Source: Frankiales bacterium (GTDB lineage Bacteria > Actinomycetota > Actinomycetes > Mycobacteriales > SCTD01). From it: 55,321 nucleotides of DNA. The notes below the pieces were generated by a model, which had not been told where the DNA came from, did not search any database, and was given only the letters and a program-made list of their open reading frames with translations. The stretch spans positions 1 through 55,321 of the forward strand of contig JAODND010000094.1 of NCBI GenBank assembly GCA_025465465.1, written 5' to 3'. This document shows, in pieces, positions 1 through 9,068 of the stretch (positions within the stretch are counted from its first letter, which is position 1; every line of letters begins with the position of its first letter). The position numbers were made by a program, and so were the translations under genes.

Positions 1-158
1 TCAAGAGCTATGAGTTCGCGCGGATCCATGGCGTGTCGAACCTGAACGCGATCAGTGACGGCCTGCGGGTGTTGAAGGCGATCTGCATCGAGCGCTTCAC
101 CAAGCCCGCCGCCCGCCCCGAGGTCCCTGCTCACATCCGGGTGCTGCAAGCCGCGTGA
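1..158 (+). CDS. C-terminal fragment, probable family-2 glycosyltransferase
   Basis: An open frame runs in from the left edge and stops at 156-158, leaving about 51 residues. The segment ARIHGVSNLNAISDGLRVLK followed by a short ERF resembles the cytoplasmic tail of bacterial GT2 (dolichol-phosphate-mannose-synthase-like) glycosyltransferases, where a G-x-SNL...DG-x-RVL pattern is common. That is a remembered family pattern rather than an alignment. The sugar-transferase gene at 2812 makes an envelope-glycan setting plausible. The catalytic domain lies outside the window, so the call is tentative. Confidence 0.45.
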   Translation, partial: KSYEFARIHGVSNLNAISDGLRVLKAICIERFTKPAARPEVPAHIRVLQAA

Positions 159-179
159 TTGCGCGGCTGGGCAGGAAGT

Positions 180-209
180 CCACGACGGGCGGCGAAACTA
201 GCCCGTGGT
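180..209 (+). other. Possible hairpin in leader of GGDEF gene
   Basis: CGGGC at 186-190 pairs with GCCCG at 201-205 around a 10-nt loop, GGCGAAACTA. An outer CCAC/GTGG can extend the stem imperfectly. It lies 30-60 nt before the likely GTG start of a diguanylate cyclase gene. It does not match the c-di-GMP-I consensus as I know it, so I record it only as a candidate leader structure. Confidence 0.2.
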
Positions 210-237
210 AGCGACACTCGAACTTGGGGGACCAGAC

Positions 238-1071
238 GTGAGCACGGCACTGTTCGTGCCCCCGCCAATGGCGGAGGCCGACACGCGCACGCGCTCAGAC
301 GCGCTGCGGCGCTGCCTGGAGGCAGTCCTGTCCCGCGTCCTGGCCGAGACCCAGCTGCTCACGCTGCAGGTCGGCTGCGCACTGCTGCTCGACGGCCCGG
401 TGATCGCGGAGCGGCCGCCCGGCACGACCCCGCGCGGCGACGGCACGCTGTCGTTCACGGGCCACACGATCCCCGCCACCGCCCACGTGCCCGAGGCCAT
501 GCTGTGGGTCAGCGCCAACTCCGAGATCGGCCGCTCCGAGGCGCACGTCGTCCCCGTGATGCTGTCGGCCTTCATGGAGTCCGAGATGTCACGCCTGATC
601 GCCGAGAGCACCGCCCGTGGCGCGCTGGAGATCGCCAACCGCGATCCCGCCACCGGCCTCGGCAACCGTCGGGCCTGGCTGCACACGCTGCACGTCGAGG
701 CCGGGCGAGCCCGCCGTACAGGCCGTCCCATCACCATCGTCATCCTCGACATCGACGGGCTGAAGCAGGTCAACGATGCGTACGGCCACGCTGCCGGTGA
801 CGGCCTGATCGCGCGCGCTGCGGTCGCGCTGTCCGGCACCCGCCGGGCGACCGACGTCGTGTGCCGGCTCGGCGGCGACGAGTTCGGGATCGCCGCCGCG
901 GACACCGACCAGGCGTCGGCGGAGGCGCTCGCGGCCCGCGTGCGGGAGGCGCTGCTCGAGCAGGGGGTCAACGTCTCGCTGGGGTGGGCGACCAGCGCCC
1001 ACCTCGGGATCGACGACCTCTGGCAGCGTGCCGACGCCGCGATGTATGAGGACAAACGCGCTCGTCGCTGA
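238..1071 (+). CDS. GGDEF diguanylate cyclase
   Basis: This predicted soluble protein of 277 residues would make c-di-GMP from two GTP. The C-terminal half is a complete GGDEF domain: DPATGLGNRR entry, a metal/GTP loop LDIDGLKQVNDAYGHAAGD, the signature RLGGDEF (GGDEF at about 212-216) and the closing ADAAMYEDK helix. No RxxD inhibitory site is obvious before the signature. The N-terminal ~110 residues look like a small sensor of unknown type, with no membrane segment. GTG 238 is chosen because GGGGGA lies 6-7 nt upstream; an in-frame GTG at 205 lacks such a site. A STAS gene follows 70 nt downstream. Confidence 0.88.
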   Translation: MSTALFVPPPMAEADTRTRSDALRRCLEAVLSRVLAETQLLTLQVGCALLLDGPVIAERPPGTTPRGDGTLSFTGHTIPATAHVPEAMLWVSANSEIGRSEAHVVPVMLSAFMESEMSRLIAESTARGALEIANRDPATGLGNRRAWLHTLHVEAGRARRTGRPITIVILDIDGLKQVNDAYGHAAGDGLIARAAVALSGTRRATDVVCRLGGDEFGIAAADTDQASAEALAARVREALLEQGVNVSLGWATSAHLGIDDLWQRADAAMYEDKRARR

Positions 1072-1141
1072 CAGAAGTTGCAATCCGGCAAGAGTATTTC
1101 GCCGCCGACGGGATAGGACACTGTCGGGAGGCGATTTCGGT

Positions 1142-1516
1142 ATGGAATCCGAGCGGGGCACAGCCCTGCGACTGCACGGCGAGCTAGACGACGAGGCATG
1201 CGCGGTGATCCGCCGCAGGCTGGCACCACTGCTGAGCGCGGGGTTGCGGCACCTCGTCCTCGACCTCAGTGAGGTCACGGCGCTGCCGCAACCGGGCGTA
1301 GAACTGCTCCGGTCGCTCGACGCGCACCTGGGTGGGGTGGTGCTGATGCACCCGTCCGACGAGGTGCTGAGCACGCTGCGGGTCTATGACCTCGGCCAAC
1401 TGCTCCTGGTGCGGGACGTCGACCCACCGGCACCGCGGCCTGTCGCGCCACCGAAGCCGCCCGAGCGACTGGCGGAACTCCTGCCCCTGGTGCGGGACCG
1501 GCGACTTGCACGGTAG
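1142..1516 (+). CDS. STAS-domain protein lacking the phospho-acceptor serine
   Basis: A 124-residue protein with the STAS fold pattern of anti-sigma-factor antagonists: LRLHGELDDEACAVIRRRL, then a hydrophobic strand LVLDLSEV and a helix GVELLRSLDAHL. In phosphorylatable SpoIIAA-type proteins the loop after the strand reads DSS or DST. Here it is ALPQPG, with no serine or threonine, so regulation by a HATPase kinase in the usual way looks impossible. A proline-rich tail (PPAPRPVAPPKPP) follows the domain. The start at ATG 1142 has GGGAGG 10 nt upstream. It may bind a partner constitutively or be a non-switching adaptor. Confidence 0.72.
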   Translation: MESERGTALRLHGELDDEACAVIRRRLAPLLSAGLRHLVLDLSEVTALPQPGVELLRSLDAHLGGVVLMHPSDEVLSTLRVYDLGQLLLVRDVDPPAPRPVAPPKPPERLAELLPLVRDRRLAR

Positions 1517-1524
1517 GTGATCAC

Positions 1525-1764
1525 ATGCTTGCCTGGCGGCAAATGAGTGACGACAAGCCCTTCGACGCGAGCTTCAGCAGCGGTGAGCGCTACACGCCGC
1601 CGGCTGGCGAGGAGGCGCGCACCTGGGTGCTGGTCGAGGGCACGGTCTGCCCGGGGGAGATCCTCGGGCGCAACGGACCGCGCGCGCAGGTCCGCTTCGC
1701 GCTGCAGGGGTCCACGTACGTCCGCTGGTTCGACACCGCCCTGCTCCTCGACGAACCCGCCTGA
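1525..1764 (+). CDS. Small hypothetical protein
   Basis: A 79-residue protein that I do not recognise. The middle contains a compact beta-rich stretch (WVLVEGTVCPGEILGRNG, then QVRFALQGSTYVRWFDTALL), suggesting a small barrel. The start at ATG 1525 is favoured by AGGTGA 5 nt upstream; an internal ATG at 1543 has no ribosome-binding site. It begins 8 nt after the STAS gene and is probably co-transcribed with it. Confidence 0.6.
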   Translation: MLAWRQMSDDKPFDASFSSGERYTPPAGEEARTWVLVEGTVCPGEILGRNGPRAQVRFALQGSTYVRWFDTALLLDEPA

Positions 1765-1791
1765 CCGCTCGCGTGTCGCGGCGAGGCGAGG

Positions 1792-2658
1792 TCAGCTGCG
1801 GAGCTGGTCCAGGACTCGGGTGAGGAAGGTCGTGCGAAACCAGCTGGTGGCGGGCGAGGTCGCGACCAGCAGCAGCTCACCGAGCCGCGACAGCCGGTCG
1901 GCCTCGTCGAGGGCGTGCATGAAGTCGCGGACCTGCTCGGCGTCCTCACGTCGCACCGTGAGCTGCACGTCGAGCGTCGCTCGACCCTCGTGGCGCGCGA
2001 TCGCGACCTGATGTCGCACATCCAGGCGCAGCGCGTCGAGCGGCGCCGCCGCCGCCATGATGTCCTGCGCCTTGCCAAAGTGCGGCGACTCCGGGGCCAC
2101 CAGCGTCAGCTCCCGCAGCAGCCCCTCGGCGTGCGCCTCGCTCTCGGCAAGCAGCGCCGTGTCGACGTCGGTGAGGACCACGCGGACCTGCTCGCGGGCC
2201 GGGTCCATCTCGAGGCCGTCGGCCCAGGACGCCAGCAACCGGTCGGTCTCCTCGGCCTCGGCGGCGGTCGGGTGCAGGTGGTCGAAGGCGAACCACACCG
2301 TCTTGCCGTGCTCCTCCGGCTCCACGCCCCAGCGGTCAGCGACCGCGGACACCAGCATCAGGCCGCGGCCGGTCACAGCGGTGGGGTCGATCATGCTGAA
2401 AGCCGGCGAAACGGGCGAGCCGTCGCCGACCTCGATCCGGACGCCGTCTGCGGTGATGAGCAGCCGCAGCACCAGCGGCACGCGGCCGTGGATGACGGCG
2501 TTGGTCACCACTTCCGAGACGGCCAGCGCACCGTCGTACGCCCTGTCCCCGAGGCCCTCGGCCGTCAGAAACTCCTGGACGGCCGCGCGAGCCAGGCGCA
2601 CCGAAGACGGCTCAGGGGCGAGCTGGAACTCGCGCCCCGTGCGCGCGCCGTCGTGCAT
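1792..2658 (-). CDS. HATPase anti-sigma-type serine kinase with extra C-terminal domain
   Basis: The 288-residue protein begins with a GHKL ATPase of the RsbW/SpoIIAB type. The N box is SEVVTNAVIHG, the G1 box EVGDGSP and the G2 box TGRGLMLV, all before about residue 120. Such kinases phosphorylate STAS antagonists or sequester sigma factors. Unlike the ~135-residue minimal forms, this one carries about 150 further residues of predicted mixed alpha/beta structure with no motif I can name. ATG 2658 is chosen because AGGGAG sits 7 nt upstream; in-frame ATGs at 2760 and near 2686 precede sequence with lower third-position GC. Confidence 0.8.
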   Translation of the reverse strand: MHDGARTGREFQLAPEPSSVRLARAAVQEFLTAEGLGDRAYDGALAVSEVVTNAVIHGRVPLVLRLLITADGVRIEVGDGSPVSPAFSMIDPTAVTGRGLMLVSAVADRWGVEPEEHGKTVWFAFDHLHPTAAEAEETDRLLASWADGLEMDPAREQVRVVLTDVDTALLAESEAHAEGLLRELTLVAPESPHFGKAQDIMAAAAPLDALRLDVRHQVAIARHEGRATLDVQLTVRREDAEQVRDFMHALDEADRLSRLGELLLVATSPATSWFRTTFLTRVLDQLRS

Positions 2659-2811
2659 GCCCTGGCTCCCTGTCGCGTCCGCTTGCCGCATCAGTTCCCC
2701 GCGCGGCAGGTGCTCAATCCCCGTCGCCGGGCAAGCTCGCGCGATCTCTGCTGAAGTCATGCGTTGTCCTGGATAGACGAGGACACTGATCGCGGGAAGG
2801 GGGGCGAGCTG

Positions 2812-4305
2812 ATGTCGGTGCATCCGCACGACGGCGAGCGCGCTCTGCGCGCGGTGCCCTCCGAGCCGCGCCCCCTCGGCCGCCCCGGTTGGGAGAAGCG
2901 GTACGCCCTGTCCCTCACGCTGCTCGACCTGCTGATGATCGCGTTCGCGGCCCTCGTCGCCTTCGAGCTGCGCCTCGGTGACGTCGACACGAGCATCGTG
3001 GCGGGCGGCACCCACATCCCCTACGGGTTCGTGGTCGGCGGTCTGGCGCCGCTGTGGCTGCTCATGCTGCTGGCCGGGCGCAGCTATGAGGCGCGCTTCC
3101 TCGGCGTCGGGTTCGAGGAGTTCAAGCGGGTCGGCAACGCCTCGATCCGGCTGGTCGCGCTCATCGGCTTCCTGGCCTTTGCGTTCAAGGCCACGATCGC
3201 CCGTGGGTTCATCGCCATCGCCATCCCCCTCGGGCTCGCGCTGCTGCTGCTCGCCCGCTATGGCGCCCGCCGGGTCCTGCATGCGCTGCGCCGGCACGGC
3301 ATCTGCGTGCACCGGGTGGTCGCGGTCGGATCGGTGGCCGAGGTGCTGGCCCTGGCCGACCAGGTCGCTCGCGAGCCGTTCGCCGGGCTGCACGTCGTCG
3401 CCGTCTCCCTGCCCGACTACGACAAGCGGACCGAGCTGCGATACCTCGACACGGCGCTGCCCAACGTGGGGCCGGCCCGCGACATGCCCTACAAGCTGCA
3501 GGACCTGAGGATCGACACGGTCGCGGTCGCCGGCGCCTCAGCACTGTCGAGCCGCGAGCTGCGCCAGCTGTCCTGGGACCTCGAGGGCACTGGCACCGAC
3601 CTCGTGGTCGCGCCCGCCATCACCGACGTCACCGGCCCCCGCATCCACGTCCGTCCCGTCGCCGGCCTGCCGCTGCTGCACCTGGAGGCACCGGCCTTCG
3701 GGGGTGCCCGGCGGGTCCTCAAGCGGCTCATCGACCTGACCGGCGCAATCGTGCTGCTCGTCGCCCTCATGCTGCCGTTCCTGATCATCGCCGTCGCGAT
3801 CAAGGTCGAGGACCGCGGCCGGGTGTTCTTCCGTCAGGAGCGGGTGGGACGCGCGAGCAGCCGCTTCCGGATCTGGAAGTTTCGCAGCATGCGTGCGGGC
3901 GCGCACGACGAGATCGCCGCACTGCTGGCGCTCAACGAGTCCGATGGTCCGCTGTTCAAGCTGCGCGCCGACCCGCGGGTCACCCGGGTCGGGGCGATCC
4001 TGCGCAAGTACTCCCTCGACGAGCTCCCGCAGCTGTTCAACGTGCTGACCGGCACCATGTCGCTCGTCGGTCCGCGGCCGCCGCTGCCGACGGAGGTGGA
4101 CGTCTATGCCGACCACGTGCACCGTCGGCTGCTCGTGAAGCCCGGGATGACGGGGCTGTGGCAGGTCAGCGGCCGCGCCGACCTGCCGTGGGAGGAGTCG
4201 GTGCGCCTCGACCTCTACTACGTCGAGAACTGGTCGGTGGCCCTCGACATCCAGATCCTCTGGAAGACGCTGTTTGCGGTGGCCCGTTCCTCCGGCGCCT
4301 ACTGA
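2812..4305 (+). CDS. Polyprenyl-phosphate sugar-1-phosphate transferase (exopolysaccharide initiation)
   Basis: A 497-residue membrane protein that probably transfers a sugar-1-phosphate onto a polyprenyl phosphate, the first step of exopolysaccharide assembly. Four to five hydrophobic helices lie in residues ~30-165, followed by a CoA-binding-like regulatory domain. The last ~190 residues form the catalytic bacterial sugar transferase domain: a re-entrant helix, RQERVG, WKFRSM, KYSLDELPQLFNVL, MSLVGPRPP and KPGMTGLWQVSGR. Length and order fit the WcaJ/CpsE group. ATG 2812 has AGGGGGG upstream. No other capsule genes follow, though a GT2 tail lies at the window edge. Confidence 0.92.
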   Translation: MSVHPHDGERALRAVPSEPRPLGRPGWEKRYALSLTLLDLLMIAFAALVAFELRLGDVDTSIVAGGTHIPYGFVVGGLAPLWLLMLLAGRSYEARFLGVGFEEFKRVGNASIRLVALIGFLAFAFKATIARGFIAIAIPLGLALLLLARYGARRVLHALRRHGICVHRVVAVGSVAEVLALADQVAREPFAGLHVVAVSLPDYDKRTELRYLDTALPNVGPARDMPYKLQDLRIDTVAVAGASALSSRELRQLSWDLEGTGTDLVVAPAITDVTGPRIHVRPVAGLPLLHLEAPAFGGARRVLKRLIDLTGAIVLLVALMLPFLIIAVAIKVEDRGRVFFRQERVGRASSRFRIWKFRSMRAGAHDEIAALLALNESDGPLFKLRADPRVTRVGAILRKYSLDELPQLFNVLTGTMSLVGPRPPLPTEVDVYADHVHRRLLVKPGMTGLWQVSGRADLPWEESVRLDLYYVENWSVALDIQILWKTLFAVARSSGAY

Positions 4306-4826
4306 GGGGCGCGGGCGCTCACGGCGACCAGCCAGCGCGACGGACCGCTGGCCCTGAGAGTCACGACGTAGCGGGTGGCGACCTTCACGGGGGAGCTCGC
4401 ACGCGCCGCGCGCTGGCTGGGGATCTGGTTGCCGTCGCACGTGATGGTCTGCTGGGCAGCGGAGGCCGGTCGGCTCGTCACCGCGACCGTGCCGCGGCCC
4501 TGGCAGAGCACGTCGGTGGCGAGCACCTTGCCCGCCGCGACGGTCACCGTGATGGTGGCCGTGTGGATGCCGGGGCTGAGGTTGTTGTCCTTGCGGGCCA
4601 GCTCGCCGACGAACTTCTCGGGCACCGGCAGCGGCGAGATCCGGCCGGCGTCGGCAGGGTAGGGAAAGTGCGAGGCGCCCGGCGTGCTGGTGATGCAGCC
4701 GGGAGGTGGGGATGCGGCCAGGCACGGGTCGACCGGGGTGGGCGTGGTCGTCGTGATGGGACTGGCGGTGCTGTGGCTGGTGCAGGCGGCGAGCAGCAGC
4801 GGCGCGAGGAGCAGGACGGGACGCAC
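4299..4826 (-). CDS. Putative secreted lipoprotein
   Basis: A 175-residue protein with a typical lipoprotein signal, MRPVLLLAPLLLAAC, giving lipidation at Cys15. It is followed by a Ser/Thr/Pro-rich linker and a domain with two cysteines (VLCQGRG, ITCDGN). I do not recognise the domain. The start is GTG. The gene lies 13 nt after the DsrE-family gene and probably shares its transcript. Its 3' end overlaps the sugar-transferase stop by 7 nt in convergent orientation, leaving no room for a separate terminator. Confidence 0.72.
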   Translation of the reverse strand: MRPVLLLAPLLLAACTSHSTASPITTTTPTPVDPCLAASPPPGCITSTPGASHFPYPADAGRISPLPVPEKFVGELARKDNNLSPGIHTATITVTVAAGKVLATDVLCQGRGTVAVTSRPASAAQQTITCDGNQIPSQRAARASSPVKVATRYVVTLRASGPSRWLVAVSARAPQ

Positions 4827-4839
4827 CCGACGAACCTAC

Positions 4840-5193
4840 TTAATAGACCAGTGCCTGTACGTCAGCAGCGAGCGCCTGCTCGACGAAGGAGCCTGCCCCG
4901 GCGATGACGGCTCCAGGCTTCAGGTCCTGTGCCGTCAACCCTCGGCGGGCCGCACACTGGGTGCAGACGTGGACGCGGGCCGTGGTGAGCAGGGCGTCCA
5001 TGAGGGTCGAGGCCGGTGGCGACTCCGGGATCTCGAGCTCGCCGTCGGGTGTCGCGAGCCACACCGACTCGCCCGTCAGCCACACCGACACGTCCGCGCC
5101 GGAGGCGACCGCGACGGAGGCGACGGTGAGCGCCTGGAGGCACCGCTCGGGGGCATCGGCACCGGCGGTCAGCTTCACGACGAGGGAGCGCAC
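4840..5193 (-). CDS. DsrE-family protein
   Basis: A 117-residue protein of the DsrE/DsrF-like fold, a family linked to sulfur relay and small-thiol handling. It has an N-terminal strand-helix unit (SLVVKLTAGADAPERCLQAL) and a C-terminal segment with paired cysteines, VCTQCAARRGL, then IAGAGSFVEQAL. The CxxC-like pair could carry a persulfide, but no relay partner is nearby. The GTG start has no Shine-Dalgarno; an AAGTGT -10-like box ends 7 nt upstream, suggesting a leaderless mRNA. It is divergent from the 34-residue membrane protein gene. Confidence 0.78.
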   Translation of the reverse strand: MRSLVVKLTAGADAPERCLQALTVASVAVASGADVSVWLTGESVWLATPDGELEIPESPPASTLMDALLTTARVHVCTQCAARRGLTAQDLKPGAVIAGAGSFVEQALAADVQALVY

Positions 5194-5199
5194 CCCCGA

Positions 5200-5206
5200 T
5201 ACACTT
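5200..5206. promoter_or_regulatory. Shared divergent -10 element
   Basis: TACACTT on the plus strand reads AAGTGTA on the minus strand. Each strand supplies an xANNNT -10 box: TACACT at 5200-5205 ends 7 nt before GTG 5213, and AAGTGT at 5206-5201 ends 7 nt before GTG 5193. Both genes would therefore start transcription at their start codon. No good -35 element is visible for either direction. Confidence 0.5.
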
Positions 5207-5212
5207 GCACCC

Positions 5213-5317
5213 GTGACGATCGAGTACTTCTACACGGGACTGCTCGTCGCGGCCTTCCTGGCGATCGCATGGTTCTCCGGATACGTCGTCTACCGGCTCT
5301 TCCAGGGCCAGAAGTAG
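5213..5317 (+). CDS. 34-residue single-pass membrane protein
   Basis: The sequence begins MTIEYFYTGLLVAAFLAIAW and ends VVYRLFQGQK, so one hydrophobic helix covers most of the protein with a basic C-terminus likely inside. The GTG start has no ribosome-binding site but sits 7 nt after a TANNNT box, the usual layout of a leaderless actinobacterial gene. Function is unknown; it could be a small regulator or subunit of a membrane complex. The promoter placement and sensible topology argue that it is real despite its size. Confidence 0.6.
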   Translation: MTIEYFYTGLLVAAFLAIAWFSGYVVYRLFQGQK

Positions 5318-5379
5318 CCATCGCAGACCATCCGTCCTGACTGCTGACGACGGGCGGCTGTGCGCTTTACGGTCGTGGG

Positions 5380-5553
5380 GTGCTTGACGTACCGGAGCCC
5401 CGCGGGGCGCAAGAGCGGTTGTGGCGTGCGATCACCTGCCTCGACAGGATCGATCAGCCGGGCTCCGAGCTGGAGGTCGATCGCGGTGCCGTCGAGCTCG
5501 AGCTGGTCATCGCGTGGAGCGAGTACGAACTGGCCCGGGCCGCGTCGGCCTGA
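5380..5553 (+). CDS. 57-residue acidic hypothetical protein
   Basis: An open frame from GTG 5380 encodes an acidic, probably helical protein (RLWRAITCLDRIDQPGSELE, then VELELVIAWSEYELARAASA). I do not recognise it. TACGGT at 5368-5373 lies 6 nt before the GTG, and CTGACG at 5344-5349 is an acceptable -35 with an 18-nt spacer, so a leaderless transcript is plausible. The aldehyde dehydrogenase promoter begins 18 nt after its stop. Confidence 0.45.
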   Translation: MLDVPEPRGAQERLWRAITCLDRIDQPGSELEVDRGAVELELVIAWSEYELARAASA

Positions 5554-5571
5554 GGGGTCGCGGTCCCGGAG

Positions 5572-5600
5572 TTGACGTCGGGTTTCAGGGGCAGCAGTGT
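5572..5600 (+). promoter_or_regulatory. Promoter of aldehyde dehydrogenase gene
   Basis: TTGACG at 5572-5577 and CAGTGT at 5595-5600 are separated by 17 nt, a good match to a housekeeping sigma promoter with an xANNNT -10 box. Transcription would begin at about 5608, the ATG itself, predicting a leaderless mRNA. Confidence 0.6.
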
Positions 5601-5607
5601 CAGCCCC

Positions 5608-7020
<1,413 letters not shown>

Positions 7021-7022
7021 GC

Positions 7023-7757
7023 TCAGAGCAGGTTCTGGATGGCCCGCACGGCGCGCTGGTCGAGTGCGTCCGTCGGGTGCCGCGGCAGCTCCACGACGAA
7101 CGCGGTGGTGCCGGGATAGCCGTGGTTCTGCCAGCCGGTCGCGCTGCCGTGGTAGCGGGTCATCCGTCGGAGCGGCTCGCCCAAGGTGTTCGCAAACCGC
7201 TGCTCGACGCTGACCGAGCCGCCGGACTCGTCGACGACGCCGACCGGCTGGTGGAACCAGACCGTGACCGCGGGACGGAGCCGCCGGACCAGGTCGGAGA
7301 GGGCGGCCGATTCGGGCTCCGAGAGCGCGCGCGGACCTGAGTACTGCTGGTCGCCCGGGCGGCCGATCGGTGCCCAGTCATAGGAGAAGTTGCGGTTGAG
7401 GTCGACGCGGTGGGCGTTCTGCCGGGTGTGCGCCGCCACGCCGTCCGGATTGCCATCGGGAACCACCCACAGTGACGTTCCCGCGGGAACGTCCAGGTGC
7501 AGCAGCGACAGCGCGATGCGACGGCCGGCGACCTCGTCGCCGTGGATCACGCCGATCACCAGCACGCGGCGCTTCGCGGTGGCCGAGCCCATCCGATAGA
7601 CCGTGAGCTCCCTGCCCTGCACCGAGTGGCCGGCCACCGACCTCGTGCCCGCCGCGAGGGGACGCAGGTGCACGACGCTCGGCGCCGAGCCGGGCTGGGC
7701 GGTGCACGCACCCAGTGCCAGGACAGCGACGACGGCAGCGCACCGACGGCGGGGCAT
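7023..7757 (-). CDS. M14-family zinc carboxypeptidase lipoprotein
   Basis: A 244-residue lipoprotein with signal MPRRRCAAVVAVLALGAC. The M14 signature is complete: zinc ligands HGDE in GVIHGDEVAGRR, substrate-binding DLNRNF, the third zinc histidine in VTVWFHQP, and the catalytic glutamate in AFVVELPR. This resembles the MpaA-like branch that trims murein peptides, so a role at the outer face of the membrane in cell-wall peptide turnover is likely but inferred. ATG 7757 has a GGGGGCAGGG purine run upstream and gives a clean signal peptide. It is convergent with the aldehyde dehydrogenase, 2 nt apart. Confidence 0.88.
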   Translation of the reverse strand: MPRRRCAAVVAVLALGACTAQPGSAPSVVHLRPLAAGTRSVAGHSVQGRELTVYRMGSATAKRRVLVIGVIHGDEVAGRRIALSLLHLDVPAGTSLWVVPDGNPDGVAAHTRQNAHRVDLNRNFSYDWAPIGRPGDQQYSGPRALSEPESAALSDLVRRLRPAVTVWFHQPVGVVDESGGSVSVEQRFANTLGEPLRRMTRYHGSATGWQNHGYPGTTAFVVELPRHPTDALDQRAVRAIQNLL

Positions 7758-7819
7758 GAGCAGACCCTGCCCCCTCGGCACTGAGAAAACGCCTGGGTCG
7801 CGACCCCTAGCCTCGGGGG

Positions 7820-9052
7820 ATGGTCAGCGTCGTGGAGATGGTCGCTCCGAGAAGGCTCGGCACCGACTTCCGGCGGCTGCTCGCGTCCTCCTGGGTGAGC
7901 AACCTCGGCGACGGACTTGGCCTCGCCGCCGGCCCGCTGCTGGTGGCGTCGGAGACCGACGACGCGTTCCTCGTCGCCCTCGCGGTCCTGCTCCGCGGAC
8001 TGCCTTGGCTGATCTTCGGCCTGGTCGCCGGGGCGATCGCCGACCGCGTGGACCGGAAGCGGATCATCATCGCCGTCGACCTCGCGCGAGCCGTGGTGCT
8101 CACGCTGCTGTGCGTCTCGGTGGCGACGGGCGCCGTGTCGATCGCGGTCGTCCTCGCGTCGATCTTTGTGGTCGGTACGGCGGAGGTCTTCGCCGACACC
8201 ACGTCGCAGACGCTGCTGCCGATGGTCATCGACCGGGACGACCTACCGCTCGGAAACGCCCGGCTCGCGGCTGGGCTGGTCGGTGTCAACCAGCTCATCG
8301 GCCCGCCGATCGGGGCCGCGCTGTTTGCCGTCGGCCGCTCCTGGCCGTTCCTCGGGCAGGCAGTGCTGGTCGCGGTGGGCGTGGTGCTGGTGTCGCGCAT
8401 CGCCACCTCGACGGCGCCGGGTGACCGCGAGCCCACTCACCTGCGGCACGACATCGCCGAGGGCTTCCGCTGGGTGCTCCACCACGCCGCCGTGCGGACG
8501 CTGGTGCTCACGATCTTCATCTTCAACATCACGTTCGGGGCGGCCTGGTCGGTGCTGGTGCTCTATGCCCGGGACCGCCTCGGCCTGCACGAGGTCGGCT
8601 TCGGTCTGCTCACGACGGTGTCGGCGGCGGGGAGCCTGGTGGGGGCTGCGTTCTATGGACGGATCACGAGACGGTTCAGGTTGAGCACCCTCATGCGCAT
8701 CGGGCTGGTCCTCGAGACCCTCACCCACCTCGCCCTCGCCGTGACGACCGACGCGTGGCTCGCGATGGTCATCTTCTTCGTCTTCGGGGCGCACGCGATG
8801 GTGTGGGGCACCACGTCCACCAGCATCCGGCAGCGGTCGGTGCCCAACGAGCTCCAGGGCCGGGTCAACGGCGTGAACATGGTCGGCGTCTTCGGCAGCA
8901 TGGTCGTCGGGTCGGCCATCGGTGGCGTGCTCGCCGAGCAGTGGGGCGTGACCGCGCCCTACTGGTTTGCCTTCATCGGCTCCGCGGTGTTCTGCGTCCT
9001 GCTCTGGCGCCAGCTGGCACACATCGCCCACGACGAGCTCGTCACCGCCTGA
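7820..9052 (+). CDS. MFS transporter, EntS-like drug/siderophore exporter family
   Basis: A 410-residue protein with about 12 membrane helices in two halves. The loop between helices 2 and 3 carries the MFS motif GAIADRVDRKRI, and the central loop has the FRWVLHH segment typical of this MFS_3 group. It probably exports a small hydrophobic compound by proton antiport. TAGCCT at 7808-7813 lies 6 nt before the ATG and there is no Shine-Dalgarno, so the mRNA is probably leaderless. The gene stands alone; no siderophore genes are near. Confidence 0.87.
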   Translation: MVSVVEMVAPRRLGTDFRRLLASSWVSNLGDGLGLAAGPLLVASETDDAFLVALAVLLRGLPWLIFGLVAGAIADRVDRKRIIIAVDLARAVVLTLLCVSVATGAVSIAVVLASIFVVGTAEVFADTTSQTLLPMVIDRDDLPLGNARLAAGLVGVNQLIGPPIGAALFAVGRSWPFLGQAVLVAVGVVLVSRIATSTAPGDREPTHLRHDIAEGFRWVLHHAAVRTLVLTIFIFNITFGAAWSVLVLYARDRLGLHEVGFGLLTTVSAAGSLVGAAFYGRITRRFRLSTLMRIGLVLETLTHLALAVTTDAWLAMVIFFVFGAHAMVWGTTSTSIRQRSVPNELQGRVNGVNMVGVFGSMVVGSAIGGVLAEQWGVTAPYWFAFIGSAVFCVLLWRQLAHIAHDELVTA

Positions 9053-9068
9053 CTCATCGCTGCGTCCT

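Noticed and set aside
180..209. c-di-GMP-I (GEMM) riboswitch before the first GGDEF gene
   Set aside because: The expected two-hairpin architecture and conserved loop sequences are not present; only a short hairpin remains.
2764..3393. Long minus-strand frame extending the HATPase gene back to 3393
   Set aside because: It is antisense to the sugar-transferase gene, has Gln/Arg/Gly-rich low-complexity translation, and the real protein has a good ribosome-binding site at ATG 2658.
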